A DNA stretch of 64,000 nt from CAWCOU01 sp963797335 (GCA_963797335.1 CAWCOU010000007.1:1-64000), one strand, 5' to 3'; positions 35,677-44,477 are shown, counted from the stretch's first letter. Notes: generated from the sequence alone by a model not told the origin. Program-made: numbers and translations.

Positions 35677-36501
35677 ATGTTAATTAAGGCCAAACCCACC
35701 TCGCCCGGAAGACGTTTTGTTACCAAAGTCGTCAACCCGGAATTGCACAAAGGCACGCCTTACAAGCCGTTAACCAAGCACAAGAAACGCATTAGTGCCC
35801 GTAACAATCAGGGTCGCCAAACGGTTCGTCGTCGCGGTGGTGGTCACAAAAAACAATATCGGCTGATTGACTTCAGGCGTGATAAAGAGGGAATTCCGGC
35901 TGTCGTAGAACGATTAGAGTATGATCCTAATCGCACGGCTTACATTGCCTTGTTGTTGTATAAAGACGGTGAGCGCCGTTACATTATCGCCCCTAAAGGC
36001 GTCAGTGCCGGTTCCGAAATTATGTCAGGAGCAGGAGCGCCTATCAAACCAGGCAACTGCATGCCTTTACAAAACGTACCTATTGGCGCTACTATTCACT
36101 GTATTGAAATTAAACCTGGAAAAGGCGCCCAATTAGCACGAAGCGCAGGGGCTTCGGCACAATTAGTGGCGCGTGAAGGCAATTACGCTCAAGTACGTGT
36201 CCGATCCGGAGAAATTCGCCGCATCCTGTCTACGTGTACAGCATGCATTGGCGAAGTCTCTAACTCTGAACATAATCTTCGTTCTCTAGGCAAAGCAGGT
36301 GCATCGCGCTGGCGTGGCATTCGCCCCACTGTGCGTGGTGTTGCGATGAATCCTATCGATCATCCACATGGTGGTGGTGAAGGTCGTACTTCCGGTGGCC
36401 GACATCCTGTGTCGCCATGGGGTGTGCCAACCAAGGGATACAAGACTCGTAAGAATAAGCGCACTTCTAAAATGATTATCAAAGATAGAAGAAGCAAATA
36501 G
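35677..36501 (+). CDS. rplB: 50S ribosomal protein L2
   Basis: L2 is needed for subunit joining and peptidyl transferase activity. The 274-residue product has the family's KPTSPGRRFVTKV start, NNQGRQTVRRRGGGHKK, and the C-terminal signature GVAMNPIDHPHGGGEGRTSGGRHPVSPWG with the functionally important histidine. Normal length. Confidence 0.99.
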   Translation: MLIKAKPTSPGRRFVTKVVNPELHKGTPYKPLTKHKKRISARNNQGRQTVRRRGGGHKKQYRLIDFRRDKEGIPAVVERLEYDPNRTAYIALLLYKDGERRYIIAPKGVSAGSEIMSGAGAPIKPGNCMPLQNVPIGATIHCIEIKPGKGAQLARSAGASAQLVAREGNYAQVRVRSGEIRRILSTCTACIGEVSNSEHNLRSLGKAGASRWRGIRPTVRGVAMNPIDHPHGGGEGRTSGGRHPVSPWGVPTKGYKTRKNKRTSKMIIKDRRSK

Positions 36502-36516
36502 AGAGTAGTACGTGTT

Positions 36517-36545
36517 CGTCGCCCTGACATTCTGTCGGGACGGCG
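36517..36545 (+). promoter_or_regulatory. Intercistronic RNA hairpin between rplB and rpsS
   Basis: CGTCGCCCTGACA and TGTCGGGACGGCG can pair over 13 positions in RNA, with two G-U pairs and one C-A mismatch, around a TTC loop. There is no T-run, so it is not a classic terminator. It could be a processing site or a translational control element for rpsS. Confidence 0.45.
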
Positions 36546-36573
36546 GGTGTATCAATTTATGAGGTTATAAATC

Positions 36574-36858
36574 GTGTCGCGTTCAATTAAAAAAGGGCCT
36601 TTTGTCGATCATCACTTGCTGAAAAAAGTGCAAGAAGTTGCCACCAAAGATACCAAACGACCCATAAAAACATGGTCGCGTCGGTCCATGGTTTTACCAG
36701 AAATGCTAGGTGTGACCATCGCTGTTCATAATGGTCGTCAGCACGTTCCGATTTACATCACTGAGAATATGGTAGGTCATAAGCTGGGTGAATTTGCGCA
36801 TACCCGCACATTCCGCGGGCATTCAGGTGATAAAAAAGCAAAGAAAGAAGGGGATTAA
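36574..36858 (+). CDS. rpsS: 30S ribosomal protein S19
   Basis: S19 binds the 16S rRNA head with S13. The 94 residues contain SRSIKKGPFVDHHLLKKV, KTWSRRSMVLPEMLG and HNGRQHVPIYITENMVGHKLGEFA. GTG start with GAGG upstream. rplV begins one base after its stop. Confidence 0.98.
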   Translation: MSRSIKKGPFVDHHLLKKVQEVATKDTKRPIKTWSRRSMVLPEMLGVTIAVHNGRQHVPIYITENMVGHKLGEFAHTRTFRGHSGDKKAKKEGD

Positions 36859-36859
36859 G

Positions 36860-37192
36860 ATGGAGGTCGCTGCAAAATTTCGCTACGCTCGCATTTCAGC
36901 ACAGAAAGCGCGCTTGGTTGCCGATCAAATACGAGGTCTACCTGCATCGAAAGCAACCGATCTATTGGCCTTTAGCAGTAAAAAAGCGGCAGCATTAATC
37001 AAAAAAGCATTGGACTCAGCTATTTCCAATGCAGAACACAATAATGGCGCGGATATTGACGAACTAAAGGTCTCCACCATTTTTGTCGATGAAGGCCCGG
37101 TATTGAAACGCATGCATGCCAGAGCCAGAGGACGTGGAGCACGTATTTTAAAACGCTCGTGTCATATCACAATCAAAGTATCCGATGAATAG
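36860..37192 (+). CDS. rplV: 50S ribosomal protein L22
   Basis: L22 lines the exit tunnel next to L4. From ATG 36860 (MEVAAKFRYARISAQKARLVAD) the protein has 110 residues, exactly the E. coli length; a longer frame starting inside rpsS is not needed. The macrolide-related loop MHARARGRGARILKR is intact. Confidence 0.98.
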   Translation: MEVAAKFRYARISAQKARLVADQIRGLPASKATDLLAFSSKKAAALIKKALDSAISNAEHNNGADIDELKVSTIFVDEGPVLKRMHARARGRGARILKRSCHITIKVSDE

Positions 37193-37211
37193 AGGTTAAA
37201 GAGAGAACCGC

Positions 37212-37883
37212 ATGGGACAAAAAGTTAATCCAGTAGGTATTCGCCTAGGCATTATTAAAGATTGGACATCCACCTGGTATGCCGGAAAACAATATTCCGC
37301 ATACTTAAATGTCGATTTGAAAGTGCGCAACTATTTAGCAAAAAAATTAATGGCAGCTGCCGTTAGCCGTATTCAAATCGAACGACCGGCCAGAAATGCC
37401 CGCATCACCATTCATACCGCAAGACCAGGCGTTATTATTGGTAAAAAAGGCGGTGACGTGGATGATTTGCGTGCCGAAGTCGGCCGCATGATGGGGGTCC
37501 CTGTTCATATCAATATTGAAGAGATCCGTAAACCTGAATTAGATGCCGCTTTAGTTGCCCAGGGTGTTGCTCAACAAATTGAACGACGAGTCATGTTTCG
37601 TCGTGCCATGAAGCGTGCGGTACAAACCGCCATGCGGCAAGGAGCTCAAGGTATAAAAATTACCGTCGCAGGACGTTTGGGCGGAACAGATATCGCCAGA
37701 ACAGAATGGTATCGTGAAGGTCGTGTACCCTTACATACCTTCCGTGCCGATATCGATTACTCGACTGCGGTTGCTCGTACAACCTACGGCATTATCGGAA
37801 TTAAGGTGTGGATATTCAAGGGTGAAATTTTTGGCAAGACCCATAAATCCGTTGAGAATAAAGTAACAAAAGAACAAGCATAG
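37212..37883 (+). CDS. rpsC: 30S ribosomal protein S3
   Basis: S3 forms part of the mRNA entry channel. The 223 residues have the N-terminal GQKVNPVGIRLGI, the KH-domain motif PGVIIGKKGGDVDDLR and the C-terminal GRLGGTDIARTEWYREGRVPLHT. Slightly shorter than E. coli S3 (233), as in many relatives. Confidence 0.98.
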   Translation: MGQKVNPVGIRLGIIKDWTSTWYAGKQYSAYLNVDLKVRNYLAKKLMAAAVSRIQIERPARNARITIHTARPGVIIGKKGGDVDDLRAEVGRMMGVPVHINIEEIRKPELDAALVAQGVAQQIERRVMFRRAMKRAVQTAMRQGAQGIKITVAGRLGGTDIARTEWYREGRVPLHTFRADIDYSTAVARTTYGIIGIKVWIFKGEIFGKTHKSVENKVTKEQA

Positions 37884-37896
37884 TAAGGGGGAAGGA

Positions 37897-38310
37897 ATGT
37901 TACAACCAAAACGAACAAAATTCCGAAAGCAATTCAAGGATCGCAATCGCGGTTTAGCGATTCGCGGTTCCAAAGTAAGCTTCGGTGAGTTTGCTTTAAA
38001 AGCCATTGGCCGTGGTCGAATCACTGCCCGACAAATTGAGGCAGCTCGTCGTGCGATCACTCGCCATATCAAACGTGGTGGCAAAATCTGGATTCGAATT
38101 TTTCCCGATAAACCGATTACCAAAAAACCCTTGGAAGTCCGTCAAGGTAAGGGTAAAGGACCCGTGGAATATTGGGTCGCACAAATACAACCAGGCCGTG
38201 TGTTATTTGAAATCGAAGGCGTGCCTCAGGAACTGGCAAAAGAGGCCTTTGCCTTGGCGGCTGCCAAATTGCCCATGGCCACTATTTTCATTGCAAGAAC
38301 GGTGATGTAA
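37897..38310 (+). CDS. rplP: 50S ribosomal protein L16
   Basis: L16 lies near the A site and helps tRNA accommodation. The 137 residues contain MLQPKRTKFRKQFKDRNRG, FGEFALKAIGRGRITARQIEAARRA, and KPLEVRQGKGKGPVEYWVA. It abuts rpmC with no gap. Confidence 0.98.
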   Translation: MLQPKRTKFRKQFKDRNRGLAIRGSKVSFGEFALKAIGRGRITARQIEAARRAITRHIKRGGKIWIRIFPDKPITKKPLEVRQGKGKGPVEYWVAQIQPGRVLFEIEGVPQELAKEAFALAAAKLPMATIFIARTVM

Positions 38311-38511
38311 ATGACTGCTGCTGAACTAAGAAAAAAATCCAAAAATGAACTCAACGAAGAGCTTCGTGAACTGCGTCGAGAAATGTTTAATTTGCGCATG
38401 CAAAAAACCTTACAGCAAGGAACCGTGAAATTTAATAATTTCAAACGAGTCCGAGTTGATATTGCCCGCATTAAAACAATACTCCATGAACTATCAGCAG
38501 GTGCCAGATGA
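38311..38511 (+). CDS. rpmC: 50S ribosomal protein L29
   Basis: A small two-helix protein near the tunnel exit. The 66 residues carry the signature LRELRREMFNLRMQKTLQQG. It begins directly at the rplP stop and overlaps rpsQ by four bases (ATGA). Confidence 0.97.
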   Translation: MTAAELRKKSKNELNEELRELRREMFNLRMQKTLQQGTVKFNNFKRVRVDIARIKTILHELSAGAR

Positions 38512-38774
38512 GCGATCAAACCACTACTAAGCATAAACGCACGCTGGAAGGCGTAGTGACCAGCAATAAAATGCAAGATACCATTGTTGTTCGTGTCGAG
38601 TATAGCGAGAAACACCCCCTTTATGGCAAGTACATGAGCCGTTCTACCAAGTTCCATGTAAACGATAAGGGCAATAAATGCCAAATAGGTGATCATGTCT
38701 CGATCCAAGAGTGTCGACCGCTGTCTAAAACAAAAAATTGGCAATTAGTCGATATCATAGAAAAAGCTCAATAA
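38508..38774 (+). CDS. rpsQ: 30S ribosomal protein S17
   Basis: An early 16S rRNA-binding protein with an OB fold. The 88 residues contain TLEGVVTSNKMQDTIVVRVE, HPLYGKYMSRSTKFHVND and IGDHVSIQECRPLSKTKNW. Last gene of the S10 part. Confidence 0.98.
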   Translation: MSDQTTTKHKRTLEGVVTSNKMQDTIVVRVEYSEKHPLYGKYMSRSTKFHVNDKGNKCQIGDHVSIQECRPLSKTKNWQLVDIIEKAQ

Positions 38775-38811
38775 GCTTGATAATTTTAGTGCATTTCTTT
38801 TAGAACATGGT

Positions 38812-38817
38812 AGAATT
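38812..38817 (+). promoter_or_regulatory. Possible -10 box of an internal spc promoter
   Basis: TAGAAT lies 45 bases before rplN in the 82-base gap after rpsQ, where E. coli has its spc promoter. No acceptable -35 hexamer is seen at 16-18 bases, so this is weak. Confidence 0.25.
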
Positions 38818-38856
38818 TTCGACCTTTGCCAGCAATGCACAATGGGAGACGTTTAA

Positions 38857-39225
38857 ATGATACAAATGCAGTCCGTACTGGATGTAGCCGATAATAGCGG
38901 TGCACGTCGAGTCATGTGTATCAAAGTATTAGGTGGATCAAAACGCCGCTATGCCGGAATTGGCGATGTGATTAAAGTCAGCATCAAAGAAGCTATTCCA
39001 CGTGGCAAAGTAAAAAAAGGCGAAGTATTAAACGCCGTGGTCGTGCGCACCGCTAAAGGTGTGCGTCGTCCCGATGGATCATTAATACGTTTCGATAACA
39101 ATGCTGTGGTATTGCTCAATGCACAACTGCAACCCATTGGCACTCGAATTTTCGGGCCGGTAACGCGTGAACTCAGAGGTGAGAACTTTATGAAAATCAT
39201 CTCATTAGCACCGGAAGTATTATAG
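38857..39225 (+). CDS. rplN: 50S ribosomal protein L14
   Basis: L14 forms the B8 bridge to 16S rRNA. At 122 residues it has the exact family length: MIQMQSVLDVADNSGARRVMCI, GDVIKVSIKEAIPRGKVKKGEV, GSLIRFDNNAVVLLN and GTRIFGPVTRELR. GGGAG precedes the ATG. Confidence 0.99.
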   Translation: MIQMQSVLDVADNSGARRVMCIKVLGGSKRRYAGIGDVIKVSIKEAIPRGKVKKGEVLNAVVVRTAKGVRRPDGSLIRFDNNAVVLLNAQLQPIGTRIFGPVTRELRGENFMKIISLAPEVL

Positions 39226-39293
39226 TTCTTGCTGACATGACGAGAAGCCATAGTAGCTAGTGGCTATATTTTATTTTTCATAGTGATTGAATC

Positions 39294-39629
39294 ATGGCAT
39301 CTAAAATAAAAAAGGGCGATCAAGTGATCGTCATTTCTGGAAAAGATAAGGGCCGTCGCGGCGAAGTGCGCCGATGCATAGGTCTAACGCGCTTGTTAGT
39401 TGACGGTGTTAATATCGTCAGAAAACATCGTAAGGGTAATCCACAAAAAAATACCCAAGGTGGAATTGTCGATGAGGAAAGGTCGATTCATATTTCCAAT
39501 GTGGCGATTTATAACCCAGTGACTAAAAAAGCGGATCGCGTCGGCTTCAAACACCTGACCGATGGCGCCAATGGTGGTCAACGTAAAGTTCGTTATTTTA
39601 AATCAAATAATGAAGTAATTGAGGCATAA
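39294..39629 (+). CDS. rplX: 50S ribosomal protein L24
   Basis: An assembly initiator with a KOW motif (KGDQVIVISGKDKGRRGEV). The 111 residues also contain VDGVNIVRKHRKGNPQKNTQGGIVDEE and IHISNVAIYNP. Slightly longer than E. coli L24 (104). Confidence 0.97.
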   Translation: MASKIKKGDQVIVISGKDKGRRGEVRRCIGLTRLLVDGVNIVRKHRKGNPQKNTQGGIVDEERSIHISNVAIYNPVTKKADRVGFKHLTDGANGGQRKVRYFKSNNEVIEA

Positions 39630-39641
39630 GGTATCCAAGAC

Positions 39642-40184
39642 ATGGCAGCCAGATTAAAACAACATTATCGCGACGTCGTCATCAAAGAATTGATGAATAA
39701 ATTTAATTACAAAACAATTATGCAAACGCCGCGCATTACAAAAATCACCTTAAACATGGGCGTAGGTGAGGCGATTGCTGATAAAAAAGTAATCGACCAT
39801 GCCTCAACCGATCTCAGCAAAATCTCCGGGCAAAAGCCGCTGGTTACCAAGGCTAAGCAATCCATCGCTGGCTTTAAAATCCGCGAAGGCTGGCCGCTCG
39901 GTTGTAAGGTGACGTTGCGAGGCGATCGCATGTATGAGTTCCTCGATCGTTTAGTCAATATTGCCATGCCACGTATTCGTGATTTTCGGGGCATTAGCGC
40001 GAAAGCATTCGATGGTACCGGCAATTTTAGCATGGGTATCCGCGAGCAGATCGTATTTCCCGAAATTGATTACGATAAAATAGATAAAATCCGGGGCTTA
40101 AATGTCACCATTACCATGACAGCCAAAACCGATGCCGAAGGGCGCGCATTATTAGCTGCTTTTAATTTTCCATTTAAGGATTGA
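39642..40184 (+). CDS. rplE: 50S ribosomal protein L5
   Basis: L5 binds 5S rRNA with L18. The 180 residues include RITKITLNMGVGEAIADKK, KAKQSIAGFKIREGWPLGCKVTLRG, and MYEFLDRLVNIAMPRIRDFRG. Normal length. Confidence 0.98.
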   Translation: MAARLKQHYRDVVIKELMNKFNYKTIMQTPRITKITLNMGVGEAIADKKVIDHASTDLSKISGQKPLVTKAKQSIAGFKIREGWPLGCKVTLRGDRMYEFLDRLVNIAMPRIRDFRGISAKAFDGTGNFSMGIREQIVFPEIDYDKIDKIRGLNVTITMTAKTDAEGRALLAAFNFPFKD

Positions 40185-40197
40185 GGTAGAGAGTCAA

Positions 40198-40503
40198 ATG
40201 GCCAAAAAATCGATGATCGCTCGCGAAAATCGCCGAGTAAAGCTCAGCAACACGGGTTTAGCAAAACGCCGAGAATTAAGCGCGATTATTGCCAGCCCCA
40301 GAAGTTCTTATGAAGAAAAATTAGCGGCAACCATTAGCTTAAACAAAAGAGCTAGGGATGAAAGCAGATGCCGAGTCAAAAACCGTTGTGATCAATGTGG
40401 TCGTCCACGAGCCGTCTATCGACGTTTTGCGCTGTGCCGAATTTGTCTGCGCCAGGCCGTCATGCGTGGCGATGTTCCCGGAATAACAAAGGCCAGTTGG
40501 TAA
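40198..40503 (+). CDS. rpsN: 30S ribosomal protein S14, long form with four cysteines
   Basis: S14 is a late 30S head protein. At 101 residues this is the long form, as in E. coli, with the C-terminal MRGDVPGITKASW. Unlike E. coli, whose long S14 lacks zinc ligands, this one has two CxxC pairs (C64, C67, C80, C83 in CDQCGRPRAVYRRFALCRIC), the pattern of short zinc-binding S14 proteins. Zinc binding is therefore plausible. Confidence 0.97.
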   Translation: MAKKSMIARENRRVKLSNTGLAKRRELSAIIASPRSSYEEKLAATISLNKRARDESRCRVKNRCDQCGRPRAVYRRFALCRICLRQAVMRGDVPGITKASW

Positions 40504-40528
40504 ATATACCGTAGAGGTTAAAAATTAA

Positions 40529-40921
40529 ATGCTACAAGATCCTATCGCTGATATGCTCACTCATGTGCGTAATGCGCAAGCAGTAGGCAAAAAAGAAGTG
40601 GTCATGCCCTTTTCAAAGCAAAAACTGGCTATTGCCGATGTTTTGAAGAACGAAGGTTATATCCATGAATTTGAAAAAATGGAAATTGACGGTAAACCAC
40701 GTTTAAAGATCGTATTAAAATATCACCTAGGCATGCCTGTCATCAGTGAAATTCGGCGCATTAGCCGCCCTGGGTTGCGACAATATAAGCGACAACACGA
40801 TTTACCTAAAGTGAAGAATGGTTTGGGCGTTGCCATTGTTTCCACATCCAAAGGTTTGATGACCGATCGTGCTGCCAGAGCCGCAGGGCATGGTGGTGAA
40901 ATTTTGTGTTATGTATATTAA
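40529..40921 (+). CDS. rpsH: 30S ribosomal protein S8
   Basis: S8 binds the central domain of 16S rRNA and in E. coli represses the spc operon. The 130 residues contain DPIADMLTHVRNAQAVGK, RRISRPGLRQYK and GLGVAIVSTSKGLMTDRAAR. Normal length. Confidence 0.98.
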   Translation: MLQDPIADMLTHVRNAQAVGKKEVVMPFSKQKLAIADVLKNEGYIHEFEKMEIDGKPRLKIVLKYHLGMPVISEIRRISRPGLRQYKRQHDLPKVKNGLGVAIVSTSKGLMTDRAARAAGHGGEILCYVY

Positions 40922-40957
40922 AGTAGATAAATTTGGTTCGCTCAGGAGAGTACCCCC

Positions 40958-41497
40958 ATGTCAAGAGTAGCAAGAAAACCGATTACGCTCCCCAGCGGCG
41001 TTGAAGTGAATCTAAACGGACAGCTGATTACTGTGAAAGGCAGCAAAGGCAGCGCTCAACACCAAATTCACTTTGCGGTCGAATTATCAAAAGAAGGCAA
41101 TGTCATTAAATTATCGCCACGTCAGGAAAGTGCACTAAGGACCGCTGACGCCATTGCTGGAACCACGCGAGCTGTACTGCAAAATATGGTCGTCGGTGTT
41201 TCCCAAGGTTTCGAACGGAAGCTGGTTTTAGTGGGTGTGGGTTATCGAGCACAAGCGCAAGGGAATGTATTGTCATTGAGTTTAGGCTTTTCCCACCCGG
41301 TCAAATACACAGTACCGCAGGGCATCACCATAGAAACTCCGAGCCAGACCGAAATTTTGGTCAAAGGAATCAGCAAAGAAGCCGTTGGACAAGTGGCTGC
41401 AGATATCCGTGCATTTCGTCCGCCCGAACCCTATAAAGGAAAAGGCGTGCGTTATTCAGATGAGAAAATTAAACTGAAAGAAGGCAAGAAGAAATAA
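40958..41497 (+). CDS. rplF: 50S ribosomal protein L6
   Basis: L6 lies near the factor-binding site. The 179 residues have SRVARKPITLPSGVEV at the start and the C-terminal RPPEPYKGKGVRYSDE. The stop overlaps the rplR start by one base (TAATG). Confidence 0.98.
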   Translation: MSRVARKPITLPSGVEVNLNGQLITVKGSKGSAQHQIHFAVELSKEGNVIKLSPRQESALRTADAIAGTTRAVLQNMVVGVSQGFERKLVLVGVGYRAQAQGNVLSLSLGFSHPVKYTVPQGITIETPSQTEILVKGISKEAVGQVAADIRAFRPPEPYKGKGVRYSDEKIKLKEGKKK

Positions 41498-41850
41498 TGG
41501 ATAAGAAATCACAACGTTTACGTCGAGCCAAACGAGGCCGGTGTTTAATCAAGAAATTAGGTGCTGTGCGTTTGAGTGTGCATAGAACGAATCAGCATAT
41601 CTACGCGCAAATCATTTCTGGAAGCGATGGTTCCGTCATCACTTGCGCATCGACTTTGGACAAAGAATTTAAATCCAATCAAAAGTCGGCTGCCAATAAG
41701 AAGACAGCAGCAGAAATTGGTAAATTAATAGCAGATCGCGCCAAAGCGAAAGGTGTGGAAAAAGTGGCTTTTGATCGCAGTGGCTTCAAGTATCATGGTA
41801 AAATCAAAGCGTTGGCCGATAGCGCCCGTGAAGCGGGTTTAGTTTTTTAA
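41497..41850 (+). CDS. rplR: 50S ribosomal protein L18
   Basis: L18 binds 5S rRNA. The 117 residues contain RLSVHRTNQHIYAQII, STLDKEF and AFDRSGFKYHGKIKALADSAREAGL. Normal length. Confidence 0.98.
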   Translation: MDKKSQRLRRAKRGRCLIKKLGAVRLSVHRTNQHIYAQIISGSDGSVITCASTLDKEFKSNQKSAANKKTAAEIGKLIADRAKAKGVEKVAFDRSGFKYHGKIKALADSAREAGLVF

Positions 41851-41888
41851 TGGTCACGTCAACGTTTTCTTAATTTAAAGGGGCATTC

Positions 41889-42395
41889 ATGAGCAGTATC
41901 GCCGTCGAACAAAAAACGGATGGTTTTCAAGAAAAAATGATAGCCGTTAATCGCACCGCTAAAGTGGTCAAAGGCGGTCGAATCTTTGGTTTTTCTGCGC
42001 TGGTCGTAGTCGGTAACGGTCGTGGCAAAGTTGGCTTTGGTCGCGGTAAAGCCCGTGAGGTACCGGCAGCCATACAAAAAGCGATGGAAAGTGCCAAACG
42101 CAACTTGATCGAAATTGAACTGAAAAACAATACCTTGCAACACCCGATTATTGCCCGGCACGGTGCTTCGAAAGTGATCATCCGACCTGCCTCGGAAGGT
42201 ACGGGTATTATTGCTGGCAGCGCGATGCGTGCGATCTTTGAAGTCGTCGGAGTATCGAATGTGTTGTCGAAAGTGATCGGTTCTTCTAATCCCATGAATG
42301 TGGTTAGAGCGACTATCAAAGGTTTGAAGTCCATGACTTCGCCCTTAGCCATTGCTGAAAAGCGTGGTAAAACGGTCGAAGAAATTTTTGAATAA
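41889..42395 (+). CDS. rpsE: 30S ribosomal protein S5
   Basis: S5 contributes to accuracy and the mRNA entry helicase. The 168 residues include FQEKMIAVNRTAKVVKGGRIFGFSALVVVG and GKVGFGRGKAREVPAAIQKAME. The spectinomycin loop (TAKVVKGGRIF) is wild type. Confidence 0.98.
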   Translation: MSSIAVEQKTDGFQEKMIAVNRTAKVVKGGRIFGFSALVVVGNGRGKVGFGRGKAREVPAAIQKAMESAKRNLIEIELKNNTLQHPIIARHGASKVIIRPASEGTGIIAGSAMRAIFEVVGVSNVLSKVIGSSNPMNVVRATIKGLKSMTSPLAIAEKRGKTVEEIFE

Positions 42396-42406
42396 GCGAG
42401 TATCAT

Positions 42407-42598
42407 ATGAAATCGGCACATAAGCAGGTAAAAATACAATTAATTCGCAGCCTGGCCGGGCAGTTGCCAAACCATAAAGCCTGCGCTACTGGGCTGGGTT
42501 TACGTGGCTTAAACTCCATCTCAACGATAGAAGACACGGCTTGTAATCGTGGCATGATTAATAAAATCAGTCACTTAGTAAAGATACTAGAAGTTTAA
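42407..42598 (+). CDS. rpmD: 50S ribosomal protein L30
   Basis: A 63-residue protein with KVQLIRS-like KIQLIRSLAGQLPNHKACATGLGLRGLNS. Non-essential in many bacteria and lost from some reduced genomes, but kept here between rpsE and rplO. Confidence 0.95.
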   Translation: MKSAHKQVKIQLIRSLAGQLPNHKACATGLGLRGLNSISTIEDTACNRGMINKISHLVKILEV

Positions 42599-42633
42599 AA
42601 ACTTCCCTGAATGTAAAACTCTGGATGATGACT

Positions 42634-43068
42634 ATGCGTTTCAACACAATAAAGCCAGCAGCTGGCTCCAAGCAAAGCCCCAAACGAGTCGGCCGCGGTA
42701 TTGGCTCGGGCTTGGGTAAAACCTGTGGCCGAGGCCATAAAGGTCAACATGCTCGTGCCGGTGGTTATCACAAAGTCGGGTTTGAAGGTGGTCAAATGCC
42801 TCTGCAACGAAGACTACCTAAGTTTGGTTTTGTCTCACAGACGGCAGGGCTAACCGCCGAAGTTCGCCTGCATGAATTGATGAAAGTAGAAGGCGAACAA
42901 ATCGATCTGCCTTCTTTAAAAAAAGCCGGGGTTCTCCCGCACTACATCGAAAAAGCAAAAGTCATTGCCTCTGGCAAACTGAGCAAATCCGTCGTGCTGA
43001 AAGGCATCCAAGCAACAGCGGGTGCAAAAAAAGCGATTATTGAAGCTGGCGGTAAGGTTGAAGAATAA
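42634..43068 (+). CDS. rplO: 50S ribosomal protein L15
   Basis: L15 acts late in 50S assembly. ATG 42634 (MRFNTIKPAAGSK) gives 144 residues, identical in length to E. coli; nearby ATGs at 42625 and 42628 would add three residues. GRGIGSGLGKTCGRGHKGQ and FEGGQMPLQRRLPKFGF are diagnostic. secY follows with no gap. Confidence 0.98.
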   Translation: MRFNTIKPAAGSKQSPKRVGRGIGSGLGKTCGRGHKGQHARAGGYHKVGFEGGQMPLQRRLPKFGFVSQTAGLTAEVRLHELMKVEGEQIDLPSLKKAGVLPHYIEKAKVIASGKLSKSVVLKGIQATAGAKKAIIEAGGKVEE

Positions 43069-44391
43069 ATGGCAAAGCCAACATTAGGACTAGGCTTATC
43101 GCAAGGTGGATTGACCGAACTCAAACGTCGAATCCTTTTTGTATTGATTGGTATCATTGTTTATCGCGTCGGTGCCCATATACCTGTTCCAGGTATCAAC
43201 CCGGAGCGATTAGCCGAATTATTCAAGCACCAGCAAGGCGGCATCCTCGGATTATTTAACATGTTTTCCGGTGGTGCCTTGCAGCGTTTCACCGTGTTTG
43301 CGTTAAACGTTATGCCTTACATCTCGGCTTCTATCATTGTTAATTTATTCTCAGTGATATCGCCGCGCTTAGAGCAATTGAAAAAAGAAGGCGAAGCCGG
43401 ACGTCGGAAACTCAGCCAATATACGCGTTACGGCACACTATTGATCGCCGCTTTTCAAGGATTTGGTATCTCCAAATGGTTAGTCAGCAACGGCACCGTA
43501 ATTGACCCGGGATTTAGTTTTTATTTCACGGCGACGATTACCTTAGTGGCAGGTACGATGTTCCTGATGTGGCTTGGTGAGCAGATGACCGAACGTGGCA
43601 TTGGTAATGGTATTTCGTTAATTATTTTTGCCGGTATTGTCTCTCGCTTCCCGGCCGCTATTGCGCAAGTCATGGGGCAGGTGAGAGAGGGTCAGCTACA
43701 AGTGATTTCCATGTTACTGCTGATTGTCGTGGTGTTGCTGGTCACGGCTTTCGTGGTGTTTATGGAGCGCGGTCAGCGCCGCATTACCGTCAATTACGCG
43801 AAGCGGCAGCAAGGTCGAAAAATGTATGCGGCACAGAGCAGTCATTTGCCGTTAAAGATTAATATGGCTGGTGTCATACCGCCCATTTTTGCTTCCAGCA
43901 TTATTTTATTCCCCGGCACTATTGCCCAGTGGTTTTCAGGAGTGGCCGGTATGGGTTGGCTGACGCAGGTCAGTTTAATGCTGCAACCAGGTCAACCTTT
44001 GTATTTATTATTTGATGCAATTGCGATTATATTTTTCTGTTTCTTCTACACGGCACTGGTATTTAATCCAAAGGACACCGCCGAAAATTTAAAGAAATCT
44101 GGTGCATTTATTCCCGGATTACGACCAGGTGAACAAACAGCGCAATACATAGATCGAGTGATGACTAGGCTTACCCTGGTAGGGGCGATTTATCTGACGC
44201 TAGTTTCGTTATTGCCTGAGTTTTTTATCCTGACCTGGAAAGTTCCGTTTTATTTTGGTGGCACATCGTTATTAATTGTCGTTGTGGTATTAATGGACTT
44301 TATGGCTCAGGTACAGGCCCATTTGGTTTCTCATCAATATGAGTCGATTATGAAAAAAGCCAATTTAAAAGGCCGCGGGATGGGGATGTAG
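43069..44391 (+). CDS. secY: Protein translocase subunit SecY
   Basis: SecY is the membrane channel of the Sec system. The 440-residue product has ten hydrophobic segments. Recognisable parts are RILFVLIGIIVYRVGAHIPVPGI (helix 1), GGALQRFTVFALNVMPYISASIIV (plug and helix 2), and the cytosolic loop VFMERGQRRITVNYAKRQ. It exports the BamB lipoprotein and probably the giant surface protein of this window. Confidence 0.99.
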   Translation: MAKPTLGLGLSQGGLTELKRRILFVLIGIIVYRVGAHIPVPGINPERLAELFKHQQGGILGLFNMFSGGALQRFTVFALNVMPYISASIIVNLFSVISPRLEQLKKEGEAGRRKLSQYTRYGTLLIAAFQGFGISKWLVSNGTVIDPGFSFYFTATITLVAGTMFLMWLGEQMTERGIGNGISLIIFAGIVSRFPAAIAQVMGQVREGQLQVISMLLLIVVVLLVTAFVVFMERGQRRITVNYAKRQQGRKMYAAQSSHLPLKINMAGVIPPIFASSIILFPGTIAQWFSGVAGMGWLTQVSLMLQPGQPLYLLFDAIAIIFFCFFYTALVFNPKDTAENLKKSGAFIPGLRPGEQTAQYIDRVMTRLTLVGAIYLTLVSLLPEFFILTWKVPFYFGGTSLLIVVVVLMDFMAQVQAHLVSHQYESIMKKANLKGRGMGM

Positions 44392-44477
44392 TCCTGAAGG
44401 CGTCGTGGACAGAATATGGATACGACATATCATCGGATTAGATTGGATTCTTAGCATAGTATTAAGTGGAGATTAAA

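Noticed and set aside
38775..38856. Confident spc promoter
   Set aside because: Only a -10-like TAGAAT; no fitting -35 box, so listed as a weak candidate only.
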